DNA of 64,000 nucleotides from Bradyrhizobium sp. SZCCHNS1050 (lineage in GTDB: Bacteria > Pseudomonadota > Alphaproteobacteria > Rhizobiales > Xanthobacteraceae), in contig NZ_JAUETR010000002.1 in NCBI RefSeq assembly GCF_032484785.1, forward strand, positions 1-64,000, read 5' to 3'. The notes beneath the pieces were generated by a model that was not told the origin of the DNA, made no database searches, and saw nothing but the letters and a program-made list of their open reading frames with translations. Below, one piece after another: positions 35,077 to 44,887 of the stretch. The translations under genes and the position numbers were made by a program. Numbering within the stretch: position 1 is the first letter of the stretch; every line of letters begins with the position of its first letter.

Positions 35077-36225
35077 TCAGATCGCGGCCGCGGCGTCCTC
35101 GGTGCGGCGGTCGCTCTTGAAATAGTCGATCATGACCTTGGCGATCGCCATCAGCGGCAGCGCCAGGGTCAGGCCCCAGACGCCGAACACGATGCCGAGC
35201 AGGATCTGGAACGCAAACAGCGTGGCCGGCGGGATGTCCAGCGCCTGGCGCTGGATCAGCGGCGTCAGCACGTAGCTCTCCATCGCGTGCACGCCGAGGA
35301 ACAGCACGAAGGCGCTGACCGCAGCGACCCAGCCGGAGGCGAGGCTCGCCAGCACCACGATGACGCCGGCGATGATCGCGCCGACGGTCGGAATGAACGC
35401 CAGCAGGCCGGCCTGGATGCCCAGGATGAACGAGCTCTGCACGCCGATGATGGCGAGGCCGATCCAGGTGACGAGAAAGACTGCGAACATCGTCGTGATC
35501 TGGGCGATCAGCCAGCGTTCCAGCGTGTAGCTGATGCGGTCCACGATCACGGTGGCCTGGTCCCGGTACTTCGCCGGCGCCAGGAAAAGCAATCCGCTGC
35601 GGTAGACCGCCGGCTGGGCCGCGAAGGCCAATCCCAGGAACAGCACGATGAAGAAGTTGCCGACGGCGCTGACGGTGCCGAGCAGCAGCTTGAAGGTCTG
35701 GCTGACGATGGCGCCGCCGGAGGAGGCCAGCGCGCTCGGCGAGGGCAGGCCGCCCGGCAGGCCATGGGACGGCGTCTGGGTCGGTGTGGTCGAGCCGCCA
35801 TCAGGCGCGGCAGTGGCCGTGCTCGCGGCGTTGAAGTCGAAGAAGCTGGTGTCGATGCCGTTGCGGTCGAGGAAGCCCTTGATGTTGCCGAGCTGCGACT
35901 TGATCGTATCGCTCAGCACCTTGGCCTGGTCTGCGATGGTGGTGCCGCCGAGGAAGACGATGCCGACGAGCACGGCGGCGAGCGCCAAGCAGACGATGAC
36001 GAGGCGCGCCGGATGCGGCCAGGGCAGCACGCGGCCGAGCAGGCTGGTCATCGCGTTGAGCGCGACGCCGAGCAGCATGCCCGCGAACAACAGGAAGATC
36101 GCAGCCGCGTAATACCAGGTGAAGGCCATGCCGGCCATGAACAGGGTTACCCCGATGCCGCCCACGGCAATGGCCCAGGCCAGGTCGCTGCGGGCCTGGA
36201 GGCGTGGGTCGGCGGGGGCGGTCAT
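35077..36225 (-). CDS. AI-2E/PerM family membrane transporter
   Basis: A 382-residue polytopic membrane protein. It has helices in pairs at about 14-60 and 66-95, a long soluble loop (about 100-190) containing a Thr/Pro/Ser-rich stretch near 145-175, then four or more helices. The C-terminal family motif is GLLAFIPTVGAIIAGVIVVL, followed by ESYVLTPLIQRQALDIPP. PerM-family proteins are exporters or ion antiporters; the cargo is unknown. AGAGGA precedes the ATG. Confidence 0.85.
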   Translation of the reverse strand: MTAPADPRLQARSDLAWAIAVGGIGVTLFMAGMAFTWYYAAAIFLLFAGMLLGVALNAMTSLLGRVLPWPHPARLVIVCLALAAVLVGIVFLGGTTIADQAKVLSDTIKSQLGNIKGFLDRNGIDTSFFDFNAASTATAAPDGGSTTPTQTPSHGLPGGLPSPSALASSGGAIVSQTFKLLLGTVSAVGNFFIVLFLGLAFAAQPAVYRSGLLFLAPAKYRDQATVIVDRISYTLERWLIAQITTMFAVFLVTWIGLAIIGVQSSFILGIQAGLLAFIPTVGAIIAGVIVVLASLASGWVAAVSAFVLFLGVHAMESYVLTPLIQRQALDIPPATLFAFQILLGIVFGVWGLTLALPLMAIAKVMIDYFKSDRRTEDAAAAI

Positions 36226-36459
36226 GAGGCATCCTCTGTGCTGATCGGCCCCCACACATTGGCGAAAACGGCTGGCGGATCAAGCGCAGGCTTGGGGAAG
36301 CGGGGCGCTGCAGGACGCTTGCGGGGGTGTCGGAATTGGCATTGGGGACCCGCGTGGCCATATGTTGATCCTGCCGTGCGACGCAGGCATGATTTGTGCC
36401 TGCCACACTGGCGGACGCGGCCGCCAACGGCCACATAAGAGGGGAGAGAAACAAAAACA

Positions 36460-37230
36460 ATGAAACGTCCGGTGGTCGGCGTGATCGGCAACAGCCATCG
36501 CGTCGAGAACAGGTTCACCGTGCAGATGGTGGGCGAGCGCAACCTGAGCGCCGTGGCCGAGGTCGCGGGCGCGCTACCGCTGATGTTTGCCGGCGTTCCC
36601 GAGATCACCGACATCGCCGCGCTGCTCGATGTCGTCGACGGCGTGGTGCTGACCGGCGCCCGCGCCAACGTGCATCCGACCCGCTTCAACACCGAGCCGA
36701 GCCTCAAGCACGAGCCCTACGACGTCCATCGCGACGAGGTCGCGCTGCGGCTGTCGGAAGCCTGCGTCTCCAGAGGCATCCCGCTGTTCGGCATCTGCCG
36801 CGGCTTGCAGGAGATGAACGTCGCCTTCGGCGGCTCGCTGCATCCGGAGATTCGCGAAATTCCCGGCCGCATGAACCACCGCATGCCCAGGTTGGAGAAC
36901 GGCGAGATCCATCCCGATCCCAACGTCGTGTTCGCCGATCGCCACGAGGTGCGGCTCACGCCGGGCGGTGCCTTCGCCAGCATCCTCGGTTGCGACAGCA
37001 TCAAGGTCAATTCGCTGCATGGTCAGGGCATCCTGGAGCCGGGCGACCGCGTCGTGATCGAGGGCATCGCCGAGGACGGCACCATCGAGGCCATCCGCAT
37101 CGCGGACGCGCCATCCTTTGCGCTCGGCGTGCAATGGCATGCCGAATATGACCCGCAGAAGAACCCGATCAATCGCAAGCTGTTCGAGGCGTTCGGTGAG
37201 GCGGTGAGGAAGCGGCAGCTGTCATCCTGA
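36460..37230 (+). CDS. Gamma-glutamyl-gamma-aminobutyrate hydrolase-like (PuuD) class I amidotransferase
   Basis: A 256-residue class I glutamine amidotransferase-fold hydrolase. The nucleophile elbow is FGICRGLQEMNVAFGG (Cys113), the DGVVLTGARANVHP loop is typical of PuuD, NSLHGQGI follows, and the catalytic His is in GVQWHAEYDP. Family members release GABA from gamma-glutamyl-GABA in putrescine breakdown. No other puu genes are nearby, so the substrate is tentative. Confidence 0.85.
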   Translation: MKRPVVGVIGNSHRVENRFTVQMVGERNLSAVAEVAGALPLMFAGVPEITDIAALLDVVDGVVLTGARANVHPTRFNTEPSLKHEPYDVHRDEVALRLSEACVSRGIPLFGICRGLQEMNVAFGGSLHPEIREIPGRMNHRMPRLENGEIHPDPNVVFADRHEVRLTPGGAFASILGCDSIKVNSLHGQGILEPGDRVVIEGIAEDGTIEAIRIADAPSFALGVQWHAEYDPQKNPINRKLFEAFGEAVRKRQLSS

Positions 37231-37312
37231 CGTCGGGGCTGAACCGGGTTTCCAAAACGGCAGACGAAGCTGCAGAGACGGCTCATCGTGAGCTCGTCAC
37301 AAGGAAACCGTG

Positions 37313-37921
37313 ATGCGCCACGTCCTGACTGTCGCCATTGTGCTCCGCGCCGCTCCGGCCTTGGCCCAAGGCACGCCGCCGATGGAAGGCCCGATCACCT
37401 GCTCGTCGCCGGTCGCGGCCACCGATTCGGCAAACAGCCTCAAGCAGCGCTATGGCGACGAGGCCGTGGTTCAGGATCTGCCGGGCGCCGAGGGCGAGAC
37501 CTACAAGGGCCTCGTGCTGTTTCCGCGGGCGATGGACCGGCGCATCGAGGTCGGCTTCATCGACGATAAGGTCGCGACGGTGTCCGGGCTCACCTTGCGC
37601 GATACGGCCAAGACGAGCCGCTGGAGCGTGGCCGGCATCACCATCGGGGCCAGCCTCGTCGAGGTCCAGAAGGCCAATGGCAAGTCGTTCGTCGTGAGCG
37701 GCTTCGGCTGGGACTATGGCGGCTTCGTCACCGACTTCAAGAACGGCGCGCTGGGACGCATCCTGCCGGGCGGCTGCTCGATCACCGTGCGCTTCGGCAA
37801 GGACAAGGACCCACCGCGAGCGCTCTCGGGCGATGGCGTGAAGGTGTCGTCCGACAATCCGGCGCTGGTGAAATTCGCGCCCGTCGTCACCGAGATCGGC
37901 ATCAATTTCGCCGCGAAGTGA
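37313..37921 (+). CDS. Secreted protein of unknown function, tandem paralogue A
   Basis: A 202-residue protein with a signal peptide (MRHVLTVAIVLRAAPALA, cut before QGTPP). The mature part starts GPITCSSPVAATDSANSLKQRYGDEAV and later has SRWSVAGITIGASLVEVQKANGKSF and a second cysteine in LPGGCSITVRFG, so one disulfide is possible. The ATG at 37313 follows AAGGA. A paralogue lies 28 bases downstream. The family is not recognised. Confidence 0.75.
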   Translation: MRHVLTVAIVLRAAPALAQGTPPMEGPITCSSPVAATDSANSLKQRYGDEAVVQDLPGAEGETYKGLVLFPRAMDRRIEVGFIDDKVATVSGLTLRDTAKTSRWSVAGITIGASLVEVQKANGKSFVVSGFGWDYGGFVTDFKNGALGRILPGGCSITVRFGKDKDPPRALSGDGVKVSSDNPALVKFAPVVTEIGINFAAK

Positions 37922-37949
37922 TGGCTTCATAGTCGCAGGACTGACCGGG

Positions 37950-38555
37950 ATGAGCATGCGCCGAACGAGCTTGTTGTTGATGCTTCTGGCTGCGCCGGCA
38001 TGGGCACAGACCGCGCCGCCTGCCGATGGGCCGATCACCTGCACCTCGCCGGTGTCGGTCACGGACTCCGCCAAGAGCCTGATGCAGCGCTACGGCCAGG
38101 AGGCGGTGACAGACGACCAGTTGTTCACCGGGGTGGAGGACATCACCTATCAAGGCGTCGTGCTGTCGCCAAAAGTGCCGGACTGGCGTATCGAGATCGG
38201 CTTTGCTGACGAGACGATGCGGCGGGTGTCACGTCTCACCTTGATCGACTCCAAGACGAGTCATTGGAACGTTGCCGGCGTGACGCTCGGCTCCACTTTG
38301 GCCGAGGTGCAGAAGATCAATGGCAGGCCGTTTCTGATCCGCGAGTTCTTCACCGATGGTGGCGGCTTCGTTGTCGACTGGAAAGGCGGCACGCTGAGCC
38401 GTCCTTTGCCGGGTGGATGCTCCGTCAGCGTTCGCTTCGGCAGTGACGACCACGAGGGAAATCCGATCGGTGATCGCATCGCATCCGACAAGGCGGAGTT
38501 GCGCAAATGGGGACCGGTGGTCGAGCAGATCGTGGTGAGGTTTCCCGAGAAATAG
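37950..38555 (+). CDS. Secreted protein of unknown function, tandem paralogue B
   Basis: A 201-residue paralogue of the preceding gene. It has a signal peptide (MSMRRTSLLLMLLAAPAWA) and then the same plan: GPITCTSPVSVTDSAKSLMQRYGQEAV, SHWNVAGVTLGSTLAEVQKINGRPF and LPGGCSVSVRFG. The two conserved cysteines sit in the same places. The genes are probably co-transcribed and arose by tandem duplication followed by clear divergence. Confidence 0.75.
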   Translation: MSMRRTSLLLMLLAAPAWAQTAPPADGPITCTSPVSVTDSAKSLMQRYGQEAVTDDQLFTGVEDITYQGVVLSPKVPDWRIEIGFADETMRRVSRLTLIDSKTSHWNVAGVTLGSTLAEVQKINGRPFLIREFFTDGGGFVVDWKGGTLSRPLPGGCSVSVRFGSDDHEGNPIGDRIASDKAELRKWGPVVEQIVVRFPEK

Positions 38556-38682
38556 CGGCTGAGTGCGCCCTCGGGCCTCATGGTTCGAGACGGCGCGCAC
38601 TTCTGTCGGATGATCTCATTGACTCATGGGCGCGCGCCTCCTCACCATGAGGAGAAACCACGGCCTCGCGCGACCTCCATCT

Positions 38683-38738
38683 CCTCATCCTTAAGGAGCT
38701 TGGCGATAGCCGAGCGTCTCGAAGGACGAGTCCCGTTG
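38683..38738. repeat. Dispersed repeat of the CTCATCC-AAGGAG / CGTCTCGAAGGA class
   Basis: CTCCTCATCCTTAAGGAG followed by GCGTCTCGAAGGACGAG has the form of a repeat frequent in Bradyrhizobium-Rhodopseudomonas genomes. The remaining bases between 38556 and 38762 show nothing else. Confidence 0.5.
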
Positions 38739-38762
38739 GATCATCGCAGATGAGCAGCCACC

Positions 38763-38790
38763 AACAAAAGGCGCCCGGTGAAGGGCGCTG
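38763..38790 (-). terminator. Terminator for the COG4315 gene
   Basis: Read on the minus strand: GCGCCC-TTCACC-GGGCGC, then CTTTTGTT. It is about 190 bases past the stop codon of the next feature. Confidence 0.65.
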
Positions 38791-38981
38791 GGGGCAGGGG
38801 TGGTGCGGCAAGATCTCCATCAGGAAAGCTTGCCGCGTTTCTCGATAGCCACGACAACGCAGCGCTCGTCAATGGGCGCCGGTCGCAGGCGCGTCCGGCG
38901 GATTCTCCGAGAGCGGCCGTCTCCTACGGCCAAGCCCAATCCGTGCAGTTCGTCCCGCGCGTGGCGAGAGCGCAGCTCCGC

Positions 38982-39374
38982 TCAGGGCTTTGCGAGATGC
39001 CAGGCGTTGTTCAGGAAGCCGTCGCCTGTGATGTCGCCGGGCTTCTGATCCTTGGCGAAGGTGTAGAGCGGCTTGCCCTTGTAAGCCCACTGCCTGGAGC
39101 CGTCGTCCCGGGTGATGATGGTGTAGTTGGCGTCGGCCTTGTCGCTGGCTTCGGCTTTCAGGACCGGCCAGTTGGTCGCGCAGGGACCGTTGCAGGCTGA
39201 TTTGCCGTCGACGTCCTTGTCGAACGTGTAGAGCGTCATGCCCTTGTTGTCGGTGAGGATGTCACCCTTCGTGCTGCTGCCGCTCTTGGTTGGAGGCGCC
39301 GCGCTGGCGGACGAGATCGCCGTGAGTGAGATTGCGGCGGTCAGGAAGAGGCGCGAGATCGAAAGCCTGGTCAT
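38982..39374 (-). CDS. COG4315 secreted repeat protein (YTFxKD repeats)
   Basis: A 130-residue periplasmic protein with a signal peptide (MTRLSISRLFLTAAISLTAISSASA) and two copies of the family motif, MTLYTFDKDVDGKSACNGPCATNWP and PLYTFAKDQKPGDITGDG. The CNGPCATNWP segment has two close cysteines. Function is unknown, though members often sit in redox or stress loci. GGGAG precedes the ATG. Its own terminator lies downstream. Confidence 0.85.
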   Translation of the reverse strand: MTRLSISRLFLTAAISLTAISSASAAPPTKSGSSTKGDILTDNKGMTLYTFDKDVDGKSACNGPCATNWPVLKAEASDKADANYTIITRDDGSRQWAYKGKPLYTFAKDQKPGDITGDGFLNNAWHLAKP

Positions 39375-39532
39375 TCGAAATCTCCCAATGCATGTGGATC
39401 ACAGGGATAGAAACTCATTCCGGCCCGATCTATTCCTTGCGCCTGTCCCTATTCGTCATTGGGAGGAATGTCGTACCGCCGTTCTGGCGCTCATGCCGGC
39501 CTTGGCATTCGCAGCACGGCACTGCGACACCA

Positions 39533-39561
39533 ATGAAAAGGGCGCCCCGTGAGGGGCGCCC
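39533..39561 (-). terminator. Terminator of glnA
   Basis: Read on the minus strand: GGGCGCCCC-TCAC-GGGGCGCCC, then TTTTCATTG. It starts 31 bases after the glnA stop. Confidence 0.85.
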
Positions 39562-39592
39562 TGGTGTCGTCATCCGCCGATCAATCGGGCTG

Positions 39593-41002
39593 TCAGCCCG
39601 AGTAGTACATGTCGAACTCGACCGGGTGCGGGGTCATTTCGAAGCGCTCGACCTCGGTCATCTTCAGCGCGATGTAGCTGTCGATGAAGTCGTCGTCGAA
39701 CACGCCGCCGGCCTTCAGGAAGGCGCGGTCCTTGTCGAGGTTCTCGAGCGCCTCGCGCAAGCTGCCGCAGACGGTCGGGATCTGCTTCAGCTCTTCCTTC
39801 GGCAGGTCGTAGAGGTCCTTGTCCATCGCCGGGCCCGGATCGAGCTTGTTCTTCACGCCGTCGAGGCCGGCCATCAGCATCGCGGCAAAGCCGAGATAGG
39901 GATTGGCGAGCGGATCGGGGAAGCGGACCTCGACGCGCTTGGCCTTCGGCGACGAGGTGTAGGGGATGCGGCAGGACGCCGAGCGGTTGCGCGCGGAGTA
40001 GGCGAGCAGCACCGGCGCCTCATAGCCCGGGACCAGACGCTTGTAGGAGTTGGTCGACGGGTTGGTGAAGGCGTTGATGGCCTTGGCGTGCTTGATGATG
40101 CCGGCGATGTAGGACAGGCAGGTCTCCGACAGGTCGGAATACTTGTTGCCCGCGAACACCGGCTTGCCGTCCTTCCAGATCGACTGGTGGACGTGCATGC
40201 CCGAACCGTTGTCGCCATAGACCGGCTTCGGCATGAAGGTGGCGGTCTTGCCGTAGATGTGGGCGACCTGATGGATGCAGTATTTGTAGATCTGCATCTG
40301 GTCGGCCATCAAGGTCAGCGTGTCGAACTTCATGCCGAGCTCGTGCTGGGCCGAGGCGACCTCGTGATGGTGCTTCTCGACCTTGACGCCCATGCGGGCC
40401 ATGGCGCCGAGCATCTCCGAGCGCATGTCCTGCACCGAGTCCTGCGGCGGCACCGGGAAGTAGCCCGCCTTGGTGCGGATGCGGTGGCCGAGATTGCCGC
40501 CCTCATATTCGGTGTCGGAGTTGGTCGGCAGCTCCGAGGAGTCCAGGCGGAAGCCGGTGTTGTAGGGCGACGAGCTGTAGCGCACGTCGTCGAATACGAA
40601 GAACTCGGCTTCGGGGCCGACGAACACGGTGTCGCCCACGCCCATCGACTTCACCATCGCCTCGGCCTTCTTGGCGATGCCGCGGGGGTCGCGGTTGTAC
40701 GGCTCGCCGGTGGTCGGCTCGAGCACGTCGCAGGTGATGATCATGGTGGTTTCGGCGAAGAACGGATCGATCGTCGCGGTCACCGGGTCGGGCATCAGGC
40801 ACATGTCGGATTCATTGATCGCCTTCCAGCCGGCGATCGAGGAGCCGTCGAACATCGTGCCTTCGGCAAAAATGTCTTCGTCGATCATGCTGACGTCGAA
40901 GGTGACGTGCTGCCACTTGCCCCGCGGGTCGGTGAAGCGGAGGTCGACGTATTTGACGTCATTGTCCTTGATTGCTTTCAAGACGTCCTTGGCGGTCTTC
41001 AT
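39593..41002 (-). CDS. glnA: Glutamine synthetase type I
   Basis: A 469-residue subunit of the dodecameric GSI enzyme that joins ammonia to glutamate using ATP. Motifs are [41 protein letters not shown], the ATP-site [19 protein letters not shown], and the adenylylation tyrosine in DKDLYDLP (Tyr398), so GlnE control is expected. AGAGGGG precedes the ATG. glnB lies 222 bases upstream on the same strand, with a large hairpin between. Confidence 0.97.
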   Translation of the reverse strand: MKTAKDVLKAIKDNDVKYVDLRFTDPRGKWQHVTFDVSMIDEDIFAEGTMFDGSSIAGWKAINESDMCLMPDPVTATIDPFFAETTMIITCDVLEPTTGEPYNRDPRGIAKKAEAMVKSMGVGDTVFVGPEAEFFVFDDVRYSSSPYNTGFRLDSSELPTNSDTEYEGGNLGHRIRTKAGYFPVPPQDSVQDMRSEMLGAMARMGVKVEKHHHEVASAQHELGMKFDTLTLMADQMQIYKYCIHQVAHIYGKTATFMPKPVYGDNGSGMHVHQSIWKDGKPVFAGNKYSDLSETCLSYIAGIIKHAKAINAFTNPSTNSYKRLVPGYEAPVLLAYSARNRSASCRIPYTSSPKAKRVEVRFPDPLANPYLGFAAMLMAGLDGVKNKLDPGPAMDKDLYDLPKEELKQIPTVCGSLREALENLDKDRAFLKAGGVFDDDFIDSYIALKMTEVERFEMTPHPVEFDMYYSG

Positions 41003-41181
41003 GAATACCCCTCTTGGCTTATAACGTCACGGCCCGGCGCGGGACGGCGTCCGCGGGTCATGCTCCATAGCCTCGTGCGGGAGCCAAGACAACATCGGAA
41101 ACGGCAAAACGGCCGCGTGCAAGCGCCTCGCAGAGGACACTCGAGCTGCCGTGGGGGCTGCTGGCGCAGCAAACGTTCCGT

Positions 41182-41217
41182 GGGGGGCCTGGAGCGGACG
41201 GTCCGTTGAGGCCCCCC
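41182..41217 (-). other. Intercistronic hairpin between glnB and glnA
   Basis: Read on the minus strand, GGGGGGCCT and AGGCCCCCC flank an inner GGAC/GTCC stem, starting 8 bases after the glnB stop. No T-run follows, so it may act as a 3' stabiliser or partial terminator setting the glnB to glnA ratio. Confidence 0.5.
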
Positions 41218-41224
41218 GGTCAGG

Positions 41225-42101
<877 letters not shown>

Positions 42102-43601
42102 ATGGACATCTTGACCACGAGCGAAATGGAGCGCGCCGACCGGCTGACCATCGCGGCCGGCACGCCGGGCTTTTCGCTGATGCTGAGCGCCGGACAGGCG
42201 GTGGCCGAGGCGGCCATGGACCTGGTCGAGACCGGGCCGATCGTGGTCGTGTGTGGGCCGGGCAACAATGGCGGCGACGGCTTCGTTGCCGCGGCCGAGC
42301 TCGCCGCGCAGGGCAGGGACGTGTCGGTCATCCTGATGTGCGAGCGCGACGCGCTGCACGGCGACGCGGCCTCCGCCGCCAAGGGATGGAAGTTTCCGGT
42401 GCTGCCGTTCACGCCGCAGGCGATCGGCAAGCCGGCGCTGATCATCGACGCGCTGTTCGGCGCAGGTCTCAGCCGGGCCGTCACCGGCGAGCCCCATGAC
42501 GTCATCGCAGCGATCAACGGCAATGGCGCGCCGGTGCTCGCCGTCGACCTGCCGAGCGGCATCAACGGCACCACGGCCGCGGTGATGGGCATCGCGGTCC
42601 GCGCCACCGAGACGGTGACCTTCTTCCGCAAGAAGCCGGCGCACCTGCTGCTGCCGGGCCGCCAGCATTGCGGGCGCGTCCGGCTCGCCGACATCGGCAT
42701 CGATCCCCAGGTGCTCGCCGAGATCAGGCCGCAGGCCTTCGAGAACGATCCCGAGCTGTGGCAGGGCCATTTTCCGGTGCCACGCATCGACGGCCACAAA
42801 TACGCCCGCGGGCACGTGCTGACGATGTCCGGCGACGTCACCGCCACGGGCGCGGCGCGGATGGCCGCGCGGGCCGCATTGCGGGCGGGCGCCGGCCTGG
42901 TCACGCTGGCCTCGCCGCGCGATGCGCTGGCGGTCAATGCTGCGGCGCTGACGGCGGTGATGGTGCGCGCCGCCGACACCGCGATCGCGTTCGGCGAATT
43001 GCTCGGCGACAAGCGCTACAACACCTGCATCATCGGACCCGGCACCGGCGTCAGCGAGCGCACGCGCGACCTCGTCTACACCGCGCTGACGGCGCAGCGT
43101 CATCTCGTGCTCGATGCCGACGCATTGACGAGCTTCGCCGATGCGCCGGAGCGGTTGTTCGAGCAGATCAGGGCGATGACCGAGGCGCAGATCGTGCTGA
43201 CGCCGCACGAGGGCGAATTCCCGCGGCTGTTCTCGGATCTCAGCAACAAGCATCCCGGCCGCTCCAAGCTCGAGCGCGTCCGCGCGGCGGCCGTGCGCTG
43301 CGGCGCCGTGGTGCTGTTGAAGGGCGCCGACACGACGGTGGCCGCGCCCGACGGCCGCGCCGCGATCGCCGCCAACGCGCCGCCATGGCTCGCCACCGCC
43401 GGCGCCGGCGACGTGCTCGCCGGCATCATCGCCGGCTTGCTGGCGCAGGGTGTGCCGGCGTTCGAGGCCGCCTGCATCGGCGTCTGGATGCATGGCGAGG
43501 CGGGCAACGAGGCGGGACCGGGGCTGATCGCGGAGGATCTGACGGAGACCTTGCCTGCGGTGTTCCGGCGGCTCTATGACCGGTTCGGCGTCGAGTATTA
43601 A
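42102..43601 (+). CDS. nnr: Bifunctional NAD(P)H-hydrate epimerase / ADP-dependent dehydratase
   Basis: A 499-residue repair enzyme that epimerises and dehydrates damaged NAD(P)HX. The N-terminal YjeF epimerase domain (about 1-210) has CGPGNNGGDGF (51-61), IDALFGAGLSR and VDLPSGING. The C-terminal ribokinase-like dehydratase domain (about 225-490) has GHVLTMSGDVTATGAARMAARAALRAGAGLVT, LTPHEGEFPRLF, VLLKGADTTVAAPDG and LATAGAGDVLAGIIAGLLAQG. Standard length and order. It is divergent from glnB. Confidence 0.95.
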   Translation: MDILTTSEMERADRLTIAAGTPGFSLMLSAGQAVAEAAMDLVETGPIVVVCGPGNNGGDGFVAAAELAAQGRDVSVILMCERDALHGDAASAAKGWKFPVLPFTPQAIGKPALIIDALFGAGLSRAVTGEPHDVIAAINGNGAPVLAVDLPSGINGTTAAVMGIAVRATETVTFFRKKPAHLLLPGRQHCGRVRLADIGIDPQVLAEIRPQAFENDPELWQGHFPVPRIDGHKYARGHVLTMSGDVTATGAARMAARAALRAGAGLVTLASPRDALAVNAAALTAVMVRAADTAIAFGELLGDKRYNTCIIGPGTGVSERTRDLVYTALTAQRHLVLDADALTSFADAPERLFEQIRAMTEAQIVLTPHEGEFPRLFSDLSNKHPGRSKLERVRAAAVRCGAVVLLKGADTTVAAPDGRAAIAANAPPWLATAGAGDVLAGIIAGLLAQGVPAFEAACIGVWMHGEAGNEAGPGLIAEDLTETLPAVFRRLYDRFGVEY

Positions 43602-43630
43602 TAGGGGCGAGTCGTCGCCTCAACCACGCT

Positions 43631-43656
43631 GTCATGCCCGCGAAGGCGGGCATCCA
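43631..43656. repeat. Short palindromic repeat
   Basis: ATGCCCGC-GAAG-GCGGGCAT, with GTC before and CCA after, is a hairpin of a very common dispersed class between nnr and the racemase-like gene. Confidence 0.55.
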
Positions 43657-43777
43657 GTACGCCGCGGCCTATCGATTTAGCCACCGATGTCTCGGCGTAC
43701 CGGATCGCCCGGTCGCGGGTACGGGTGATGACAGTTGAGGGTGAGGCGGCGACGGCGCGTCCTGCTCTTGGCTGTGC

Positions 43778-44860
43778 TCACGTCACCTGATATTTCGCCA
43801 CCGCGCTCTCGTTCCAGGCGAGCCCAAGGCCGGGACCTTTGGCTGTCACCTTGCCATCCACCACCAGCAGCGGCTCGGCGAGAATGGCGCCGGCGAAGTC
43901 CAGCACCTCGAGCCAGTGCGCCGTCGGCGTCACTGCCAGCACATGGGCGCTCGCCTCGGGCAGGATGTGGCTCGACATCGGGATCGAGGCGGCGTCGGCT
44001 TGCCCCGCGACGTTGAGCCAGCCGGTGATGCCGCCGACCTTCATCAGGTCGGGCATGATGAAGTCGGAGGCGCCGGCGGCGATCGCCTCGGCAAAGCCGC
44101 GCGGAAACCACCAGTTTTCGCCGGCCTGGATCGGGATCTCCGAGCGCTCGCGCACCCGGGCATGGCCGGAGAGGTTTTCCTGCGGCACCGGCTCCTCGAT
44201 CCAGGTCAGGTCGTAGGCAGCAAGGTTGGTAATTCGACGTGTCGCCTCAGCGGGATCGAGCGACTGGTTGAAGTCGAGCATCAGCGCCATGTCCGGGCCG
44301 AGCAGGGCGCGCAGGCCCTTGGTCATCGCTTCGTCGGTCGCGAGATCGCCATGACCGCCCTTGGTCTTGATGGCGCGGAAGCCGTGCTCGTCGCGCGCGG
44401 CGCGCAAGGTGCGCTCGTCGTCCTTGGCATCGAGCACGCCATAGCTGTCATAGGCCGGAATCGGCCGCGCCGTGCCGCCGAGCAGCTCGACGACGGGCTT
44501 GCCCGCGAGCTGACCGAGCGCATCCCAGAACGCCATGTCGAGGCCCGAGACGGCCATGCCGACGAGGCCCTGCCAGCCGAGCAGGCGGAATTTGGCGTCC
44601 ATGAGTTTCATCAGGTCGAACGGGACCAGGGCTTGGCCCTTGAGCTCTCGGCCGATCTCCTCGACCAGATGTAGCAGCGGTTTCAAGGCGAGCCTGGTGT
44701 AAGCGAACAGGTAGGAATGGCCGGTAACCCCCTGATCGGTTGCGACGTCGATCAGCACCAGCGGTCCGGAGTCGATGATCCCGAACGCGTTGCGCAGGGG
44801 GCGCTTCATGGGCGTGATCACGGCGCGCGCCGTGACCCCGGTGATGGCGGCAGTGGTCAT
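43778..44860 (-). CDS. Mandelate racemase-like enolase superfamily enzyme
   Basis: A 360-residue enzyme very close in length and layout to Pseudomonas mandelate racemase. All key positions of that enzyme can be matched with an offset of about one: KxK bases K165/K167 (IKTK), metal ligands D196, E222 and E248 (LMLDFNQS, WIEEPV, QAGENWW), the D271-H298 base pair (MPDLMKVGG, MSSHILPE) and E318 (HWLEVLDF). It abstracts an alpha-proton from a 2-hydroxy carboxylate. Mandelate itself is a reasonable guess but other acids are possible. No other mandelate pathway genes are nearby. Confidence 0.85.
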   Translation of the reverse strand: MTTAAITGVTARAVITPMKRPLRNAFGIIDSGPLVLIDVATDQGVTGHSYLFAYTRLALKPLLHLVEEIGRELKGQALVPFDLMKLMDAKFRLLGWQGLVGMAVSGLDMAFWDALGQLAGKPVVELLGGTARPIPAYDSYGVLDAKDDERTLRAARDEHGFRAIKTKGGHGDLATDEAMTKGLRALLGPDMALMLDFNQSLDPAEATRRITNLAAYDLTWIEEPVPQENLSGHARVRERSEIPIQAGENWWFPRGFAEAIAAGASDFIMPDLMKVGGITGWLNVAGQADAASIPMSSHILPEASAHVLAVTPTAHWLEVLDFAGAILAEPLLVVDGKVTAKGPGLGLAWNESAVAKYQVT

Positions 44861-44887
44861 GGGGACTGTTCCCTCAGGTTCGTTTCC

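Noticed and set aside
41003..41224. Sigma-54 promoter for glnA
   Set aside because: CCCCAC...TTTGC on the minus strand has wrong spacing and a poor -24 element.
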